Assembly (NCBI GenBank): GCA_036172665.1
Contig: CM069872.1
Span: forward strand, 56,902,101 to 56,966,100
Direction: 5' to 3'
Length of the DNA: 64,000 bases
Source: Prosopocoilus inquinatus
Taxonomy: Eukaryota > Arthropoda > Insecta > Coleoptera > Lucanidae
Shown: one piece after another, positions 1-13,100 of the stretch
Layout of the letters: the number at the start of each line of letters is the position of its first letter
Numbering within the stretch: position 1 is the first letter of the stretch
Translations under genes and position numbers: made by a program
The notes under the pieces: model-generated
Seen by the model: the letters and a program-made list of their open reading frames with translations, nothing else
The model's database searches: none
What the model was told of the DNA's origin: nothing

Positions 1-950
1 GCGAGTGATACTAATTCTCCTGGAAGTTTTCGGTTATCAACGCGCACGTGCGCTGTGGATCCTTGGGAGTCGGTTCCACGGTGCGCTCGCTCATCGGCTG
101 GGGTTACTCCCTGGCGCCCTTAATGCTCTAACTCACACCCATAAATAATCTCCTTCACAGGATAGCTTCGGGATGGTTGATTGACTTCACGGCGCGACTT
201 ACCAAGAAACTTCGATAAGTGACCAGGAATTAACGTAATTATAATCTACTCTAGGATCTTGTCCGCCGAGGCCCTGAAATTGCACCAACAACAAAACCCA
301 AACGAACACAAACGAATACAACAACAGAACAAAAAACTTAACTTACCAACGCTGATGAGTTTCTTGAAATTTAAATTAAATAAAAAAAAAAAATAGGTTA
401 CGATTAAATTGATTTCAAAAACAAAGACACCGTGAAGAGTACAGGCGAAATTAATTACAAACTGAGGACTGATTGGATTGGAAATTAAAGTAGAATCGTA
501 AACTGAATCAGAATGATCGTATTCTCATTCTCGTCGGCTGCTGGAGCTTTCCGTGCGCTTCTTCCCTCTTGATTGTTACGCGAGTGGGGAATATCGGATG
601 TTGCATTTGTTATGCGTAAAAAAACCTTAATCAAGTGTATATTTAGGAGGAATATTCTAAGTTTGATGGTTTTGAGACCGCGTAGGGCTAGCTTCTTATG
701 ATGATTGAATGCACCAGGACCGTAACGTCTGCATAATGATATTAAGTTGCCTTTGAAGTCGCCGGTAATGTATTACTACAACGCAACTAATTCCTCTGCT
801 CCGTTGGGGTGGAAACATCAAACGGATAGGGGATGTTTTGCGGCTTCAACCCTTTTCACTACCGACGCCGGTACATGTATTTTGTGCCGTGCGGACTCCG
901 GTAGTTCATTTAGGCGTGAGCCCAGTTAATGAAAGGGTGTTTCGTTTCAG
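1..950. other. Region upstream of receptor gene 1
   Basis: The first ~130 bases are GC-rich and open in more than one frame, perhaps the tail of a neighbouring exon, but no family is recognisable. The expected signal-peptide exon of receptor gene 1 was not found. The remainder is AT-rich with no clear structure. Confidence 0.4.
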
Positions 951-1106
951 GTGGTTTATTTCACCCCGCCGATGACAGGCAAGAAGTGGCGTTCCGCTAC
1001 GCGGTGGAGAAGATCAACAACGACAGGACGATCCTGCCCCGGTCCAAGCTGAGCGCCCAAATCGAGAAGATGTCGCCGCAGGACAGCTTCCACGCGTCGA
1101 AAAAAG
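951..1106 (+). CDS. Receptor gene 1 exon: start of amino-terminal domain
   Basis: The acceptor is TTTCGTTTCAG and the donor is GTAACG. It reads [18 protein letters not shown] near the start and DSFHASKK at the end, the typical opening of the ligand-binding-protein-like N-terminal domain. It starts in phase 1 and ends one base into a Val codon. Confidence 0.88.
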
Positions 1107-4100
1107 GTAACGGATGGCGCACCCCCCGGGGGGCGTCCTTCCGGACGCCGGAAGGACGCCGATGATTTATGGCGGGCCCGCCGCAGATGGATCGCTGTTT
1201 CGGCGCGATACCGCCACCGTAATTTATATAATGTATGGCATTCAATTTTGGGTGTTTGTTGCCGAGAACGAATTGGACTGTTCCAAAGCTTCCACCCTTA
1301 AGCAGAGGGGAATTTACGACGACCCCGACGTTTCCGTGCGCGTAATACAGAGAGTGCACGGGAACTTATGAAGTCCATTAAAACGACGGCGACGTCTTAA
1401 ATAAAAGCGGTCGCTCCCCGGATTCGTTCGGGGAAATTTATGGCGCCCTTATTCGCCTGGAATAAATTTAAAAACGCGCTTTTACAAATCCCTAAATCCC
1501 AATCCAAAATCGTCCAAATCACAAACTCATATCTTCTTACAAAAAAAAAGCGTTTTTCTTTAATCGACATACGTCGAAAGTCGTCCAGAAATGAGTAGTA
1601 ACCAGAAAGTTAACCGTAACCCGAAGCCTTTAACTTTTACGAAAAGAGAGAGAGCGCCAGTCAAGAACATACTCGTCCTGAACTCTAAGGCCGAAGCTGA
1701 TACAAGCCTTGACGACCTTTCAGTCCTCCAGGGCTACGTAAAATCGAAGAAACGTCGTAAACAGAAGAATTAGATTTTCCTCAACCTAATCAAAAATATA
1801 AACCGACCTTCAAGACGATCACGACGCGATTGGACAATTCTAACTTGCACACACACGAAAAGAGTGAGCAACAGTCTAAAATACACCTGCCCTGAACACT
1901 AAGGACGAAGCTGACGCAAGCCTTGACGGTCTTCAATCCTCCAGAGCTACGTAAAAACCGAAGAAACGTCGTAAACAGAAGAATCCTGTATTTAGATTTT
2001 CCTCAACCTAATCAAAAACGTAAACCGACCTTCAGGACAGCCACAACGCGATTTGACAATTCTAACTTGCACACACACGAAAAGAGTGAGCAACTGTCAA
2101 AAGTACCTGCCCTAAACTCCAAGGACGAAGCTGACACAAGCCCTGACGGTCTTCAATCCTCCAGAGCTATGTAAAAACCAAAGAAACGTCGTAAACAAAA
2201 GAATCCTCCAATTAAATTTTCCCCGACCAAATCAAAAACGTAAACCGACCTTCAAAACGACCACGACGCGGTTTGACAAATCTAACTTGCACACACACGC
2301 ACGAAAAGAGTGAGCAATAATCAAAAGTACACCTGTCGTGAACTCTAAGGACGAAGCTGATACAAGCCCTGACGGTCTTTTAATCCTCCAAAGTCACGTA
2401 AAAACCGAAGAAACGTCGTAAATAGAAGAATCCTCCAATTAGATTTAGAAAATGTAAACCGACCTTCAGGACAGCCATGACGCGATTTGACACTTCTAAC
2501 TTGCACACACACGAAAAGAGAGTGCAACAGTCAAAAACAGACCTGTCCTGAATTCCAAGGACGAAGCTGGCACAAGCCCTGATGAGCTTGCAATACTCCA
2601 GGGCCACACAAAACCAATGAAACTGAAGAAGCCTGCGATTAGGTTTCTCTCAACCCAATCAAAAAATGTGAACCGACCTTCAAGATGGCCACGACGCGAA
2701 ATATAACAATCAACACTAACCAAGCACTGATACGGCTAAACGCGGCAGAGACGAGTTGTCTCCCTTAGAAAGCAGGTAAAAATTGAATTGAATGGTACGG
2801 GTTGTCTCCAATTGTCTCCTAGACCGCTGATACTCCTTCGAGTTTTAGATCTTCAGAAGGACGAAGGAGAAAAAAACTGTTTTTAAAGCAATAAAAGCCG
2901 ACGAAACAGGCGCGGCATGAAACGTTTTACACACACAATTTCTTAACACCGCGTGATCGACGATAAACCCGACTCAAGCTCGATGTCCGGATGTTTCCTG
3001 AAAAGCGGGGGGTTTCCAAACCGTAACGAATTCGTTTATTTACAAAAAAAAATGCGTTTTACGCTGCATTGGGGTTACGTAATCCAAACGAACAGTAAAT
3101 TTCAAAGCCCCCGCGCGCCAGTCACGGATCGTACGTTTGCGTTGAATAGAACGGAGCCCTATTAAATTCCATGCGTTCGCCGCCTCTCGCACAATGTAAA
3201 ATTAACAGACGCATAAACGGTTCCATTAGGCGAATCGCCTGGGCCATTAGGAGACAGCCGAAACGGCACGGCGAACGATAAACGACGCATTAGCGCGGCG
3301 GCAACTATTCAAGAAAATGGGGGGGCCGGAGACGTGAATAAGCGAGGCGCCCCTCGACACATTCCGAAACAATACACAAACTTCCCGGATTGTATTCCTG
3401 TCGTATATGACGTAACCCCCTCTCCCCCCACCTCCCTCACCGCCCACCGGGGAAGACGAAGACGACGCGAGCTGCCCTGGCTGGAAGAGGCTGGCGCTAA
3501 GTAACCGCCAGACCGGGATAATGAGCTTGTTAGAGCACGTCAGCAGCGTATGAACACCATTTGCATATTTATTATTCAACGCGGAACGCGAGAGGGATTT
3601 TTAAATGCTCCCCCCCCTCCCTCCCCCGCCCCCCAGGAAGTGTCTGCCTTTACTTTAACATAATCGACATCAACAGACTGCGTTATTAATTAAAATATAC
3701 AAATACTTCAAGTGTAAACGAATTTCGGACTGACGGGGGGAGGGGGGTGGTGCAGGTTTATCACGTACACAAAACTCGAATTGGGGTTAGCGGTGTTACG
3801 GTGGGGAAAACCGCTTTTCAGGAAACGCCCTCTTATATCGAGTTTTAAATCGCGTTTATTCTTGATTGCACGATTTCGAGAAATTGTGTGTGAGAGAAAA
3901 CGCTTCATGCTGCGCCTGTCGCGTCTGCTTTTATTGCGTTAAAAATGTTTTTTTCTACCGTCGCCCCCGTCGCATGATTTAATTGAATTCTTGTAACAAC
4001 GCAGGTGGTCTCGCGCCATTTGCCGCAACTTAACAACAATTTTTTGCATTCGCTTTTAAAACATGTCGGCCGTAAACCGTCGTAAAATGCGTCGATGCGT

Positions 4101-7100
4101 CTGCATCTCTTTTAATTTTTTCCTTAAATAAACAATACCGTCTGCTGGTGTTTCTATTTTAATATGTGATTGCATCATCTTTTGCGATCGTCTATTGTAA
4201 GCGTAGCTCATTTTTATTTTCTGTGGGAATGACCAAATTATTTGGTTTACGCGGCCAGGCAGTCATGAAATGCCGTCAACGACGACGCGACGGCGACGCC
4301 GACGTCGACGTCTCCTCCTTTACGTGATTAGCTCATGAGAAGTACATTTTTCTTTGCGAGTTGTTATTTCGACGAAGAGATTAAATTGCGTTCACACCGA
4401 CCTTTAACACTAGTGGGTTTTCCTTACGTCATCCGATACTCGGTGATTCCCACTTATGTCACGATGTTTTCGATTCACGCACAACAAAAACAATATTAAC
4501 TTTTACTGCCAGCGAAATTATAATTTGCGTTAAACCTAAGCCCTCCTCACTTCCGAAGGGGGCACGGCGAGCTTTGGATTTATTAATGTGCAACGTGCTT
4601 GGAGTCGTCGGAGAGTCGTGTTGCGATATCTCCCGGGCGAGCACACTGGTGTTTTTTTTTTGTGTGGGGCTTTATTTGCGGCTCCGGCTCATCTCTCGAT
4701 TGTAGGAACAAGACTCCTGTGGAGAAGTTTAAAATAAAGAAAAACACCGGTTAATGTTATCAAATTCTATTCATTAGACTTTGACACATTCCATGTCCAT
4801 ACAAATTATTTGCTTTCTCAGTTGAACTCATTGCAGAACCATACAAATCGATTCTCCTCGAGGCTTTTAAACTTCAAAGTCGGCTTCCTTTAATGTTTGA
4901 AACAAGCGAAGCCCGGAGGGTGAAACCCCCCGCCGTCGGGTAAGTCCCGGACGTCGCTGAATTTTTATTAAAATCCTCCGACATGACAGCTGTTTATTTG
5001 TTACTGACGAGGGCGAACATTTGTCTCAGTGGTGGCTTCTGGTGTGAGGGGGCGCGCGAACTCGACCCCATGACATATAACTCCTAGCCGCCACCATCCA
5101 GTTAATATACTGCTCCAATTTTATTTATTTTATTTATTTTTTTGTTAATACACAAACAATTGATTGTGTGCAATTGCATTTTGCACGTTTTTTTTTTCAC
5201 CGGAAAATAAGGCGGCTTTGATTCTCGCCACCGAAATTTTTACCGCGGGTCCTTAATTACCACCCCCGGAGAGACACCACCGCCCACTCCCCCTCCCCCT
5301 AATCCGGAATTTCCATGTTTCGGGGATCAGCCGCATGCGAACTGCAATTTCCGGAGTAATCCTCCTCCTGCTTATACGCGGAAACGAGTTCCGGAAACCG
5401 GGGTAACAAATTCTTAAAAATCCCCCCCCCCCCGTTCGTCTTGATGCAGATTTAATGGAACGCTCGAAAATGAGATGGATTTCAAAATAATCATAAATAT
5501 CAGTTGGGCGGAGGGCGCGCGACGCAAATAGATGAGAACCAAAACGAAAAAAAAAATTATTAATTAAGTGTCAGTAACTAATTTGATTGGTTAATGAGAT
5601 AATAAAGGCGTGGCGAGGTTTTTGATTGGTGGTGGTCGCGTTCATCATAAACAAACCAATCAGACCTCTGCCTTCGGGGTTAATGTTGATTTAATGTTAA
5701 TCGTTTTTGTATTTGTCTTTTTTCAGTTTGTCATTTGTTGAGGAGCGGCGTCGCGGCGATATTCGGCCCCCAATCGGCGCACACGGCCAGCCACGTCCAG
5801 TCGATATGCGACACAATGGAGATCCCTCACTTGGAGACCCGCTGGGACTATCGTCTGCGCCGGGAGAGCTGTCTCGTAAACCTTTACCCTCATCCGACTA
5901 CCCTGTCGAAGGTATTGATTGACGACCGGGCCACATTTGCTAACGGAACCTCGTAAAGAGGGCCTTCGTGATCCCTGAATGATCGTCCGAACAAAGCGAA
6001 AGTTTACGTTCGCCTTCGTCGCCTCGCCGAGGCGAATAATTTGTACGGATTTGCCGTGAGTCAACTCGGGCGACCCATTGCAAATCCATACAAATCGTTT
6101 CAGTTGCAGCTCCATACAAATTAATACATTATAGGTCCATACAAATTAATACATTGCAGGTCCATACAAATTAATACATTGCAGGTCCATACAAATTAAT
6201 ACATTGCAGGTCCATACAAATTAATACATTGCAGGTCCATACAAATTAATACATTGCAGATCCATACAAATTAATTCATTGTAGCTCCATATAAATTAAC
6301 TCATAACAACTCCATACAAATAAATTCATGGCAACTCCATACAAATTAACTCATGGCAAATCCATATAAATTGACTCATTGCAACTAACTCCATGCAAAT
6401 CGATTCATCGCAGCTCCATACAAATTGATTCTCCGTTCTTCTTAAATAAACTGGGCACAATTTCTTTTGCTTGGCGATTTGCATTAATTCAAGTAAAATT
6501 CCGGTGAAATGAGGTCCGGGTTCGCCTCCGATAATTCCGGTAAACACGCTCATGCAAATTCCGGTGGCCTCTTGAAACCCCCGCTTTGTCCGGGTAATGT
6601 ATGCAGACAATTAAAGTTTCCGAACGCTTAATGCATATTTACTCCGCCGTTTTATGACTGCATCCGGCGCTACGGAGCTCCGCCGGAGTCCGGAGTCGAC
6701 GCGAACTTTAGTCTTGTTGCAGTCTAAATGCTTCGCGAGAAAGATTTTTTTTAACTTTACCCTCAATGCTGCTTTCGTTCTCAAATCGTAGATTCTTCTC
6801 TGTTTTGGGGGTGGCCCAATTATCATCAAATATAAACTTTAAAGACCCTTAAAAAATTTCGTTTGGTTTGATGTCATACTTAGGCTCTTTCCTGGGCAAT
6901 AAAAATTGCGCGTCTTTAAAGGAAAGAGCCCGGATAAATATTTCAGCGGACCTAACGAGGCCCCTCGGCCCTTTGCACTTCCGTCTTCTTCGACGGCGCG
7001 GCGACGAATTGAATTTCAAATCGCCTTTGACCGTCGGGGGCGCGCGCCCTTTCCGGCTCAAAGGGATCGAAATTTTAAAATTTCAGTTCGCCTCGCTCGT

Positions 7101-10100
7101 TTCAGGCGTACGTGGACCTGGTGAAGGCGTGGGGGTGGAAGTCCTTCACCATCATTTACGAGAACAACGAGGGGTTGGTGCGGTTGCAGGAGCTCTTGAA
7201 GGCGCACGGCCCCTACGAGTTTCCCATCACCGTTCGACAGCTGGGCGAGGGAACCGATTACAGGTATTTCGACTTTTTCTTAACCAATCAACAGACATCT
7301 CAACATTCAACGGAGAAATGGGCGTGGCCTCCATTATTTTTATTCGTTAATCACCAATCGCGTGCCCTCCTCCCGCTCTAAAAGTCTCAAATCGAGAAAA
7401 TTTTTAATGTAAGCGACAGCGTTAGCTCCGCCCAATTTATAATTCCGCCTAGTCTTTAACCAATAATTAAATTGTTGCATGAGTAGGCGTGGTCGCGGAC
7501 GTTTTCGAATATGAATTTAAAAAAAGGAAATGTTTCGTTCGTTTTTCGTTATTTCGATTTTTTAACCAATCAACTGACATCTCAACATTCAACAGAGAAA
7601 TGGGCGTGGCCTCCATATTTTTATTCGTTAATCACCAATCGCGTGCCCTCCTCCCGCTCTAAACTTCTCAAATCGAGACAATTTTTAATGTAAGCGACAG
7701 CGTTAGCTCCGCCCAATTTATAATTCCGCCTAGACTTTAACCAATAATTAAATTGTTGCATGAGTAGGCGTGGTCGCGAACGTTTCCGAATGTGAATGAA
7801 AAAAAAGGAAATGTCTCTTTAGTTTTTTTTTTTAATTTTTTTTAAGAAATCTGACGCCAAGAAAATTGATGACACGGAAAATCCTGCGATCTCCAGGGAG
7901 GGTAATTTACCTCTTCGCGTTCGCCTTCGGAAGATCTTCTTAATTAGTGCCCGCGCTTGCAAAATAATCCGCCCTTAATGAAGTCACCTGACGATAAGGG
8001 AATAATTTAATTCGGCTAGCTCGTTTTTACGCGCGCCCCTCGTAATGATGATGGATTTAAATTAGGTTGGGTTGGATTGGGCGGAAAGGGGAGGAGTAAA
8101 ATATTTACGACTGCACGTAACAAATTCAAAGCAGCTTTGTAATTGGCGACGAGGCTTAGAACTTCACTTACGTACCTGCCGAAGAGGAAGTGCCTCATCA
8201 AATCTTAATGAGCTTTAATCCGCTTCTTGCCGTTGAGAACGTCAAGTCTCACCCGAATAAAACATGAGGACGTGGAGCTTTGATTTCGAAACCCCCGCGC
8301 CCCCTAAACGTCTACTATCTTCTACACCCAAGTTCTGCCAAAAATTTAGCGGATAAAACATGAGCTTTCAGCTTTAAGCCGTCAGTGACGGAGAATTAAA
8401 AGTTGAATTAGCTCCTCCCACATTGAACTGGGGCAATATTAATTTACGATAAGCTCCGCCCACAATATACTTTTCCGCTAATATTAGATTTAATATGGTA
8501 ATGTTTTCGGCCATTCAAAATAAGCTCCTCCCTCAACGAATTAAGGCAACATTCCAATTGGTGTAGGTCATCAATTTATTATCGCCTTACAGGTTGGAAG
8601 TAAGCTCCTCGTACATTGCGGCGTCTGATTTTTAAGCCATCCGCTGCATTCAAACCCAAGCAAATGGAGTCGGCGTGAAATAAAAAAAAAACAAATGATT
8701 ATCCAACACGCTCATTTACGCTCTTCTTTTTTTCGAAAGTGAGCCCCGCCCACTGTGCGGTGGTAATTAGAGAGCGCCTAACCGATATAGTAATGGTCTT
8801 CACATCATTCGTTTCGAATTTGACTTCGTGAGGAGAGCAAAACTCAACCCCTTCTCTAATGTAGTATCGAAACTGAATTCTGATTGGTGCTGCGTCGGAC
8901 GAATGCGAAAACTTTAATTAATCCGCCAATAGCCAGCGATTAATTCGTATTTTCAAACCCGTTCAACTTATATAAGTGACTGAAATCTGACTTGTAATCA
9001 GTTCTCAGCTTTTCTCGGATATTTAAAAAGTTTTCGAAACCTGTAGCTAATAAAGAGGCAACTCCATCATCCTTGCATCAATCTGCAGATTGTCTCGAAT
9101 TGCATAAGTAACCGTTCCTTTATATTAGTTTCTCTATTCGCTTGTATAACAGTAAGCTCCTCCCACAACGTAAGAGTAAACTCCGCCCACGCATACCTGT
9201 AATAGTAAGCCCCTCCCACTGTGTACAAACAAGCTTCTCCTACGGTGCTATGAAACAACATTTTGATGGACGCGGGGACAGCTCAGGGCTATATTAATCA
9301 AACCAAATTCTACTTGTGTTTGATTATTCAAAGTTTACGCCGACTTTCATTTGTTTATTTATCGAATGAATCGCCTGCGCTTATTTCACAAACGTGTACG
9401 TGTACGTGCGTTCGCGATGACTCGATCCATTGCGTTCACGAAGCAGGATTTTTATTTAATTCGAACCGAAAATAATGCAGGAGAGAACGGGATGGGCGGA
9501 GGAGGAGGAGGAGGAGGAGGAGGAAGGTGTGCGAAGCGAAACGTCGCGTCCGTTTCTTTCCCGGCAATTAACCGAAAATTAATGAACGTTCGCTTGTTTG
9601 TTGTCCTTTCGCGCTTCGCCGGCGTCAACTCAGCCTCTCTCTCTCTCTCTCACCTTTTCGCGTTCCGTCGATTAATCATAATTACACCCCCGGGTGGGCG
9701 TGGAGTGGGTGCTCCGCCCACCCCCACAGCTTCGTGAAAAATAGTCGATTTTCAATACGCTAATCTCCCTTTTAGGTTTTTTCGGCTTAGAATTCGACAC
9801 TTGCGGGTTCTGAAAGAGAAGTGGCGTGGGGAGCGAGGGTGCGGGGGCGAAAGTTGAGTTTAAATTTTTCGCTGTGATTTTCAGGCCGCTCCTGAAACAG
9901 ATCAAGAACTCCGCCGAGTCGCACATCGTGCTGGATTGCTCCACCGAGAGGATCTACGACGTCCTCAAGCAAGCCCAACAGATCGGCATGATGAGCGACT
10001 ATCACAGCTACCTCATTACGTCCCTGGTAAGTTCAGTTTTGGAAGATTTTGAAATCGGGGCCAAAACATATTCTTGCCGCCCGCCAGATAGAAACTTACT

Positions 10101-13100
10101 AAACAAACTGTAGGTAGGTTCTTGGGCATCAGAACTGTGAAGGGGTAAGGAGAGAGGGGAGAGGACCAATTGGGTCTTGGGCATCAGAACTGTGAAGGGG
10201 TATGGGGAGGAGAGGGGAGGGGGGAGGATCAATCGCATTTAACTTTGCAGAGTAAGGCTTCGTTTGGCTGAAAACGCAAAAGTTGTTTGGCGCAGTTTGT
10301 AGGATTTGCCTTTTTTTTTTGTTAGGATCTTCATGGCGTCGATTTGGAGGAGTTCAAGTACGGGGGCACCAACATTACCGCCTTCAGATTGGTCGACCCC
10401 GAGGGCCCCGACGTGAAACGCATCGTCCGCGACTGGACCATGAGCGAGGCCAGGAACAGGAAATCCGACATCACCAACTTAGTAAGGGTAAAAGCACGGA
10501 AACGGTCGAGTCAAAAAAAAGGCCCTCGCTAATTTCATTTCAATCAGGGTCAAGGCCCCCGCCAAACCCGAAGCCGCCCGCATGCCGCTCCGTATTTTGA
10601 CGCCTCTGTCATACGAAAACGGTCAATTATCAAAATAATTTTCAAAAAAACTTAAAAGAAATTTAAAAAAACGGAAATAACAGAAAAGTTATGTAGTGAA
10701 ATATTTTTTTTAAAGCTTTTCAACTTTTTTTAAACATTTTCGTCCAATTTCTAAACATTTTCCTTCACTTTTCAAACATTCTCCTTCACTTTCTAAACAT
10801 TCTCCTTCACTTTTTTCAAATTCCTAGCTGCCGCGAGTCCCCAAAGATGAGCAGCCCAAACAACGCGAAACGCTTTCTTTTTTTATCTGACTAAGGAGGC
10901 CTGTGTTATTCTTGTTTGCACGATATCGAGAAATCGTGTGTGAGAAAATGCTTCATGCTGCGCCTATCGCGTCTGCTTTCATTGCGTTAAAAATGGTTTT
11001 TTCTACCGTCGCATCGCCCCCGTCGCAAGGTTTATTTGAATTCTTATAACAACGCAGGTGGTCTCGTGCCATGTGCCGCAACTTAACAACAATTTTTTTG
11101 CATTCGTTTTTAAAATATTTCGGCCGTAAACCGTCGTAAAATGCGTCGATGCGTCGGCGTCTCTCTTACTTTTTCCTTCAATAAACAATACCGTCTGCTG
11201 GAGTTTCTATTTTAATACGTGATTGCATCATCTTTTGCAATCGCCTGTTGTAAGCGCAGCTCATTTTTATTTTCTGTGGGAATGACCAAATTATTTTTTA
11301 GTCTACTCGGCCAGGCAGTCGTAAAATGCTATGTTACTATCATTTTAACTTAGACAGTGTTAAAATTTTAACAATTAAAAGATGAACGAAACGGATTGCA
11401 TTAAAGAGAGAAAAAGGGACGAAGAAATCTGTACACTTCTTAAAAGCGTTATTTAATTAAATTGACTGATAGAAAAATTTAGAAATTTATCGACGAGGAA
11501 AATTAAGATGCTGTAACGAGCAACAAAGTCATGTTCGGAACTGGCGTCGTGGGGAACTTTTCCGCCAAAATTCCAGTCGACGCCAGTCACGTCATAGCCT
11601 TATGTTATGTTATTAAAAGACTGTTTAAGATCCCTGTGAATTTTCTAATGAATTTAAGCGTACGAATAATCAGATGTCTCACAAAATGGGTTTTTCAAAC
11701 ATTTATTTAGGAATATTAATATCGAGCGCGTCGGTGCTTCCCCCGCGGGAACCGAGAGAAATTCGCGCGTCGCATCCTCCGCCTCGGAAATTCGTTTATT
11801 CCCGGCGAAATTTGTTTCCATTTCTCTGAGGAGCAATGCGAGAGAACGCAAGACGTATCGCGCTCTCCTCGCAATTGTCCTCCTTAACGAGTTCTAACTT
11901 TATCTTGTTTGTTGTTGTGCTGCCGCTGTTGCTCGGATTCCAGGACAACAATACCTTCGTTAAGGTAAGTACGAGGGGAGAACTATTCGAACATTCGATT
12001 TAGACACGGGGGTCACTTAACGCACGAAATCACTTTACAAAATTGAATAGTAATTAAACTGAACTGCTTCGGTTATTCTTCAATTGAATCGACGAGCGCA
12101 TAATCGTGTTCAGTCCAAATTGTCCGTGTTGAGGAAACAACAAATAACTTTCTGTAGATTTTTATTTTAAGTAGGTAATTATTGGCTTCAGGAGGCTGAG
12201 GCTTGCCTGAAACAATTATAAGCACTTAAAATAAAAATCTACAGAAAGTTATTTGTTGTTTGCTCAACACGGTAAATTTGGACTGAACACGGTTATGAAC
12301 TCATCGACTCAATTAGCTTATAAGTTATTAATCACTTTGGCAAGAACTATAGGCAAAGAGATTTTTTTCTCTCTCCGCACAATTATTATCACCGCGTGTT
12401 CATCGATTACTTCGCCTGCAACGTAACTCCCGGTTGTTTGCAGGCGGAGACCGCTTTGATGTACGACGCCGTTCATTTGTTCGCCAAAGCCCTGCACGAT
12501 TTGGATACCAGCCAACAAATCGACATCAAACCCCTAAGCTGCGACGCGGTGGACACGTGGCCTCACGGCTACAGCCTCATCAATTACATGAAAATCGTTA
12601 GTAGCCCCACCATTAAACGCTCATAAACTCAAAGTATTACGACGTGTTTCAGGTGGAAATGCGTGGCCTAACCGGCGTCATAAAGTTCGACCACCAGGGA
12701 TTCAGGAGCGACTTCGCGCTAGACATCATAGAACTGAGCAGGGACGGCCTCAAGAAGATCGGAACGTGGAACTCGACGGAGGGCGTCAACTTCACCCGCA
12801 CCTACGGCGAGGTCTACACCCAGATCGTCGAGATGATCCAGAACAAGACCTTCATAGTAACTACGATTTTGGTAAACCCCGCCGTTCATTCTAAACCCCT
12901 AAACCATTTTTTCCCCTCCCCTCCCCCTTACAGAGTTCGCCGTACTGCATGCGGAAGGATTCGAGCGAGAAGCTGACCGGAAACGCCCAATTCGAGGGTT
13001 ACGCCATCGACCTCATCCATGAGATCTCGTGCATCCTCGGGTTCAACTATACGATCCGATTGGCCCCCGATGGGCGATACGGCTCGTTGAATAAGGAAAC

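Noticed and set aside
1..130. Possible coding tail at the window start
   Set aside because: Several frames are open and none shows a recognisable family, so no gene was called.
6105..6430. Possible CRISPR-like array
   Set aside because: Units are contiguous 25-bp minisatellite copies without unique spacers, in an insect-type genome.
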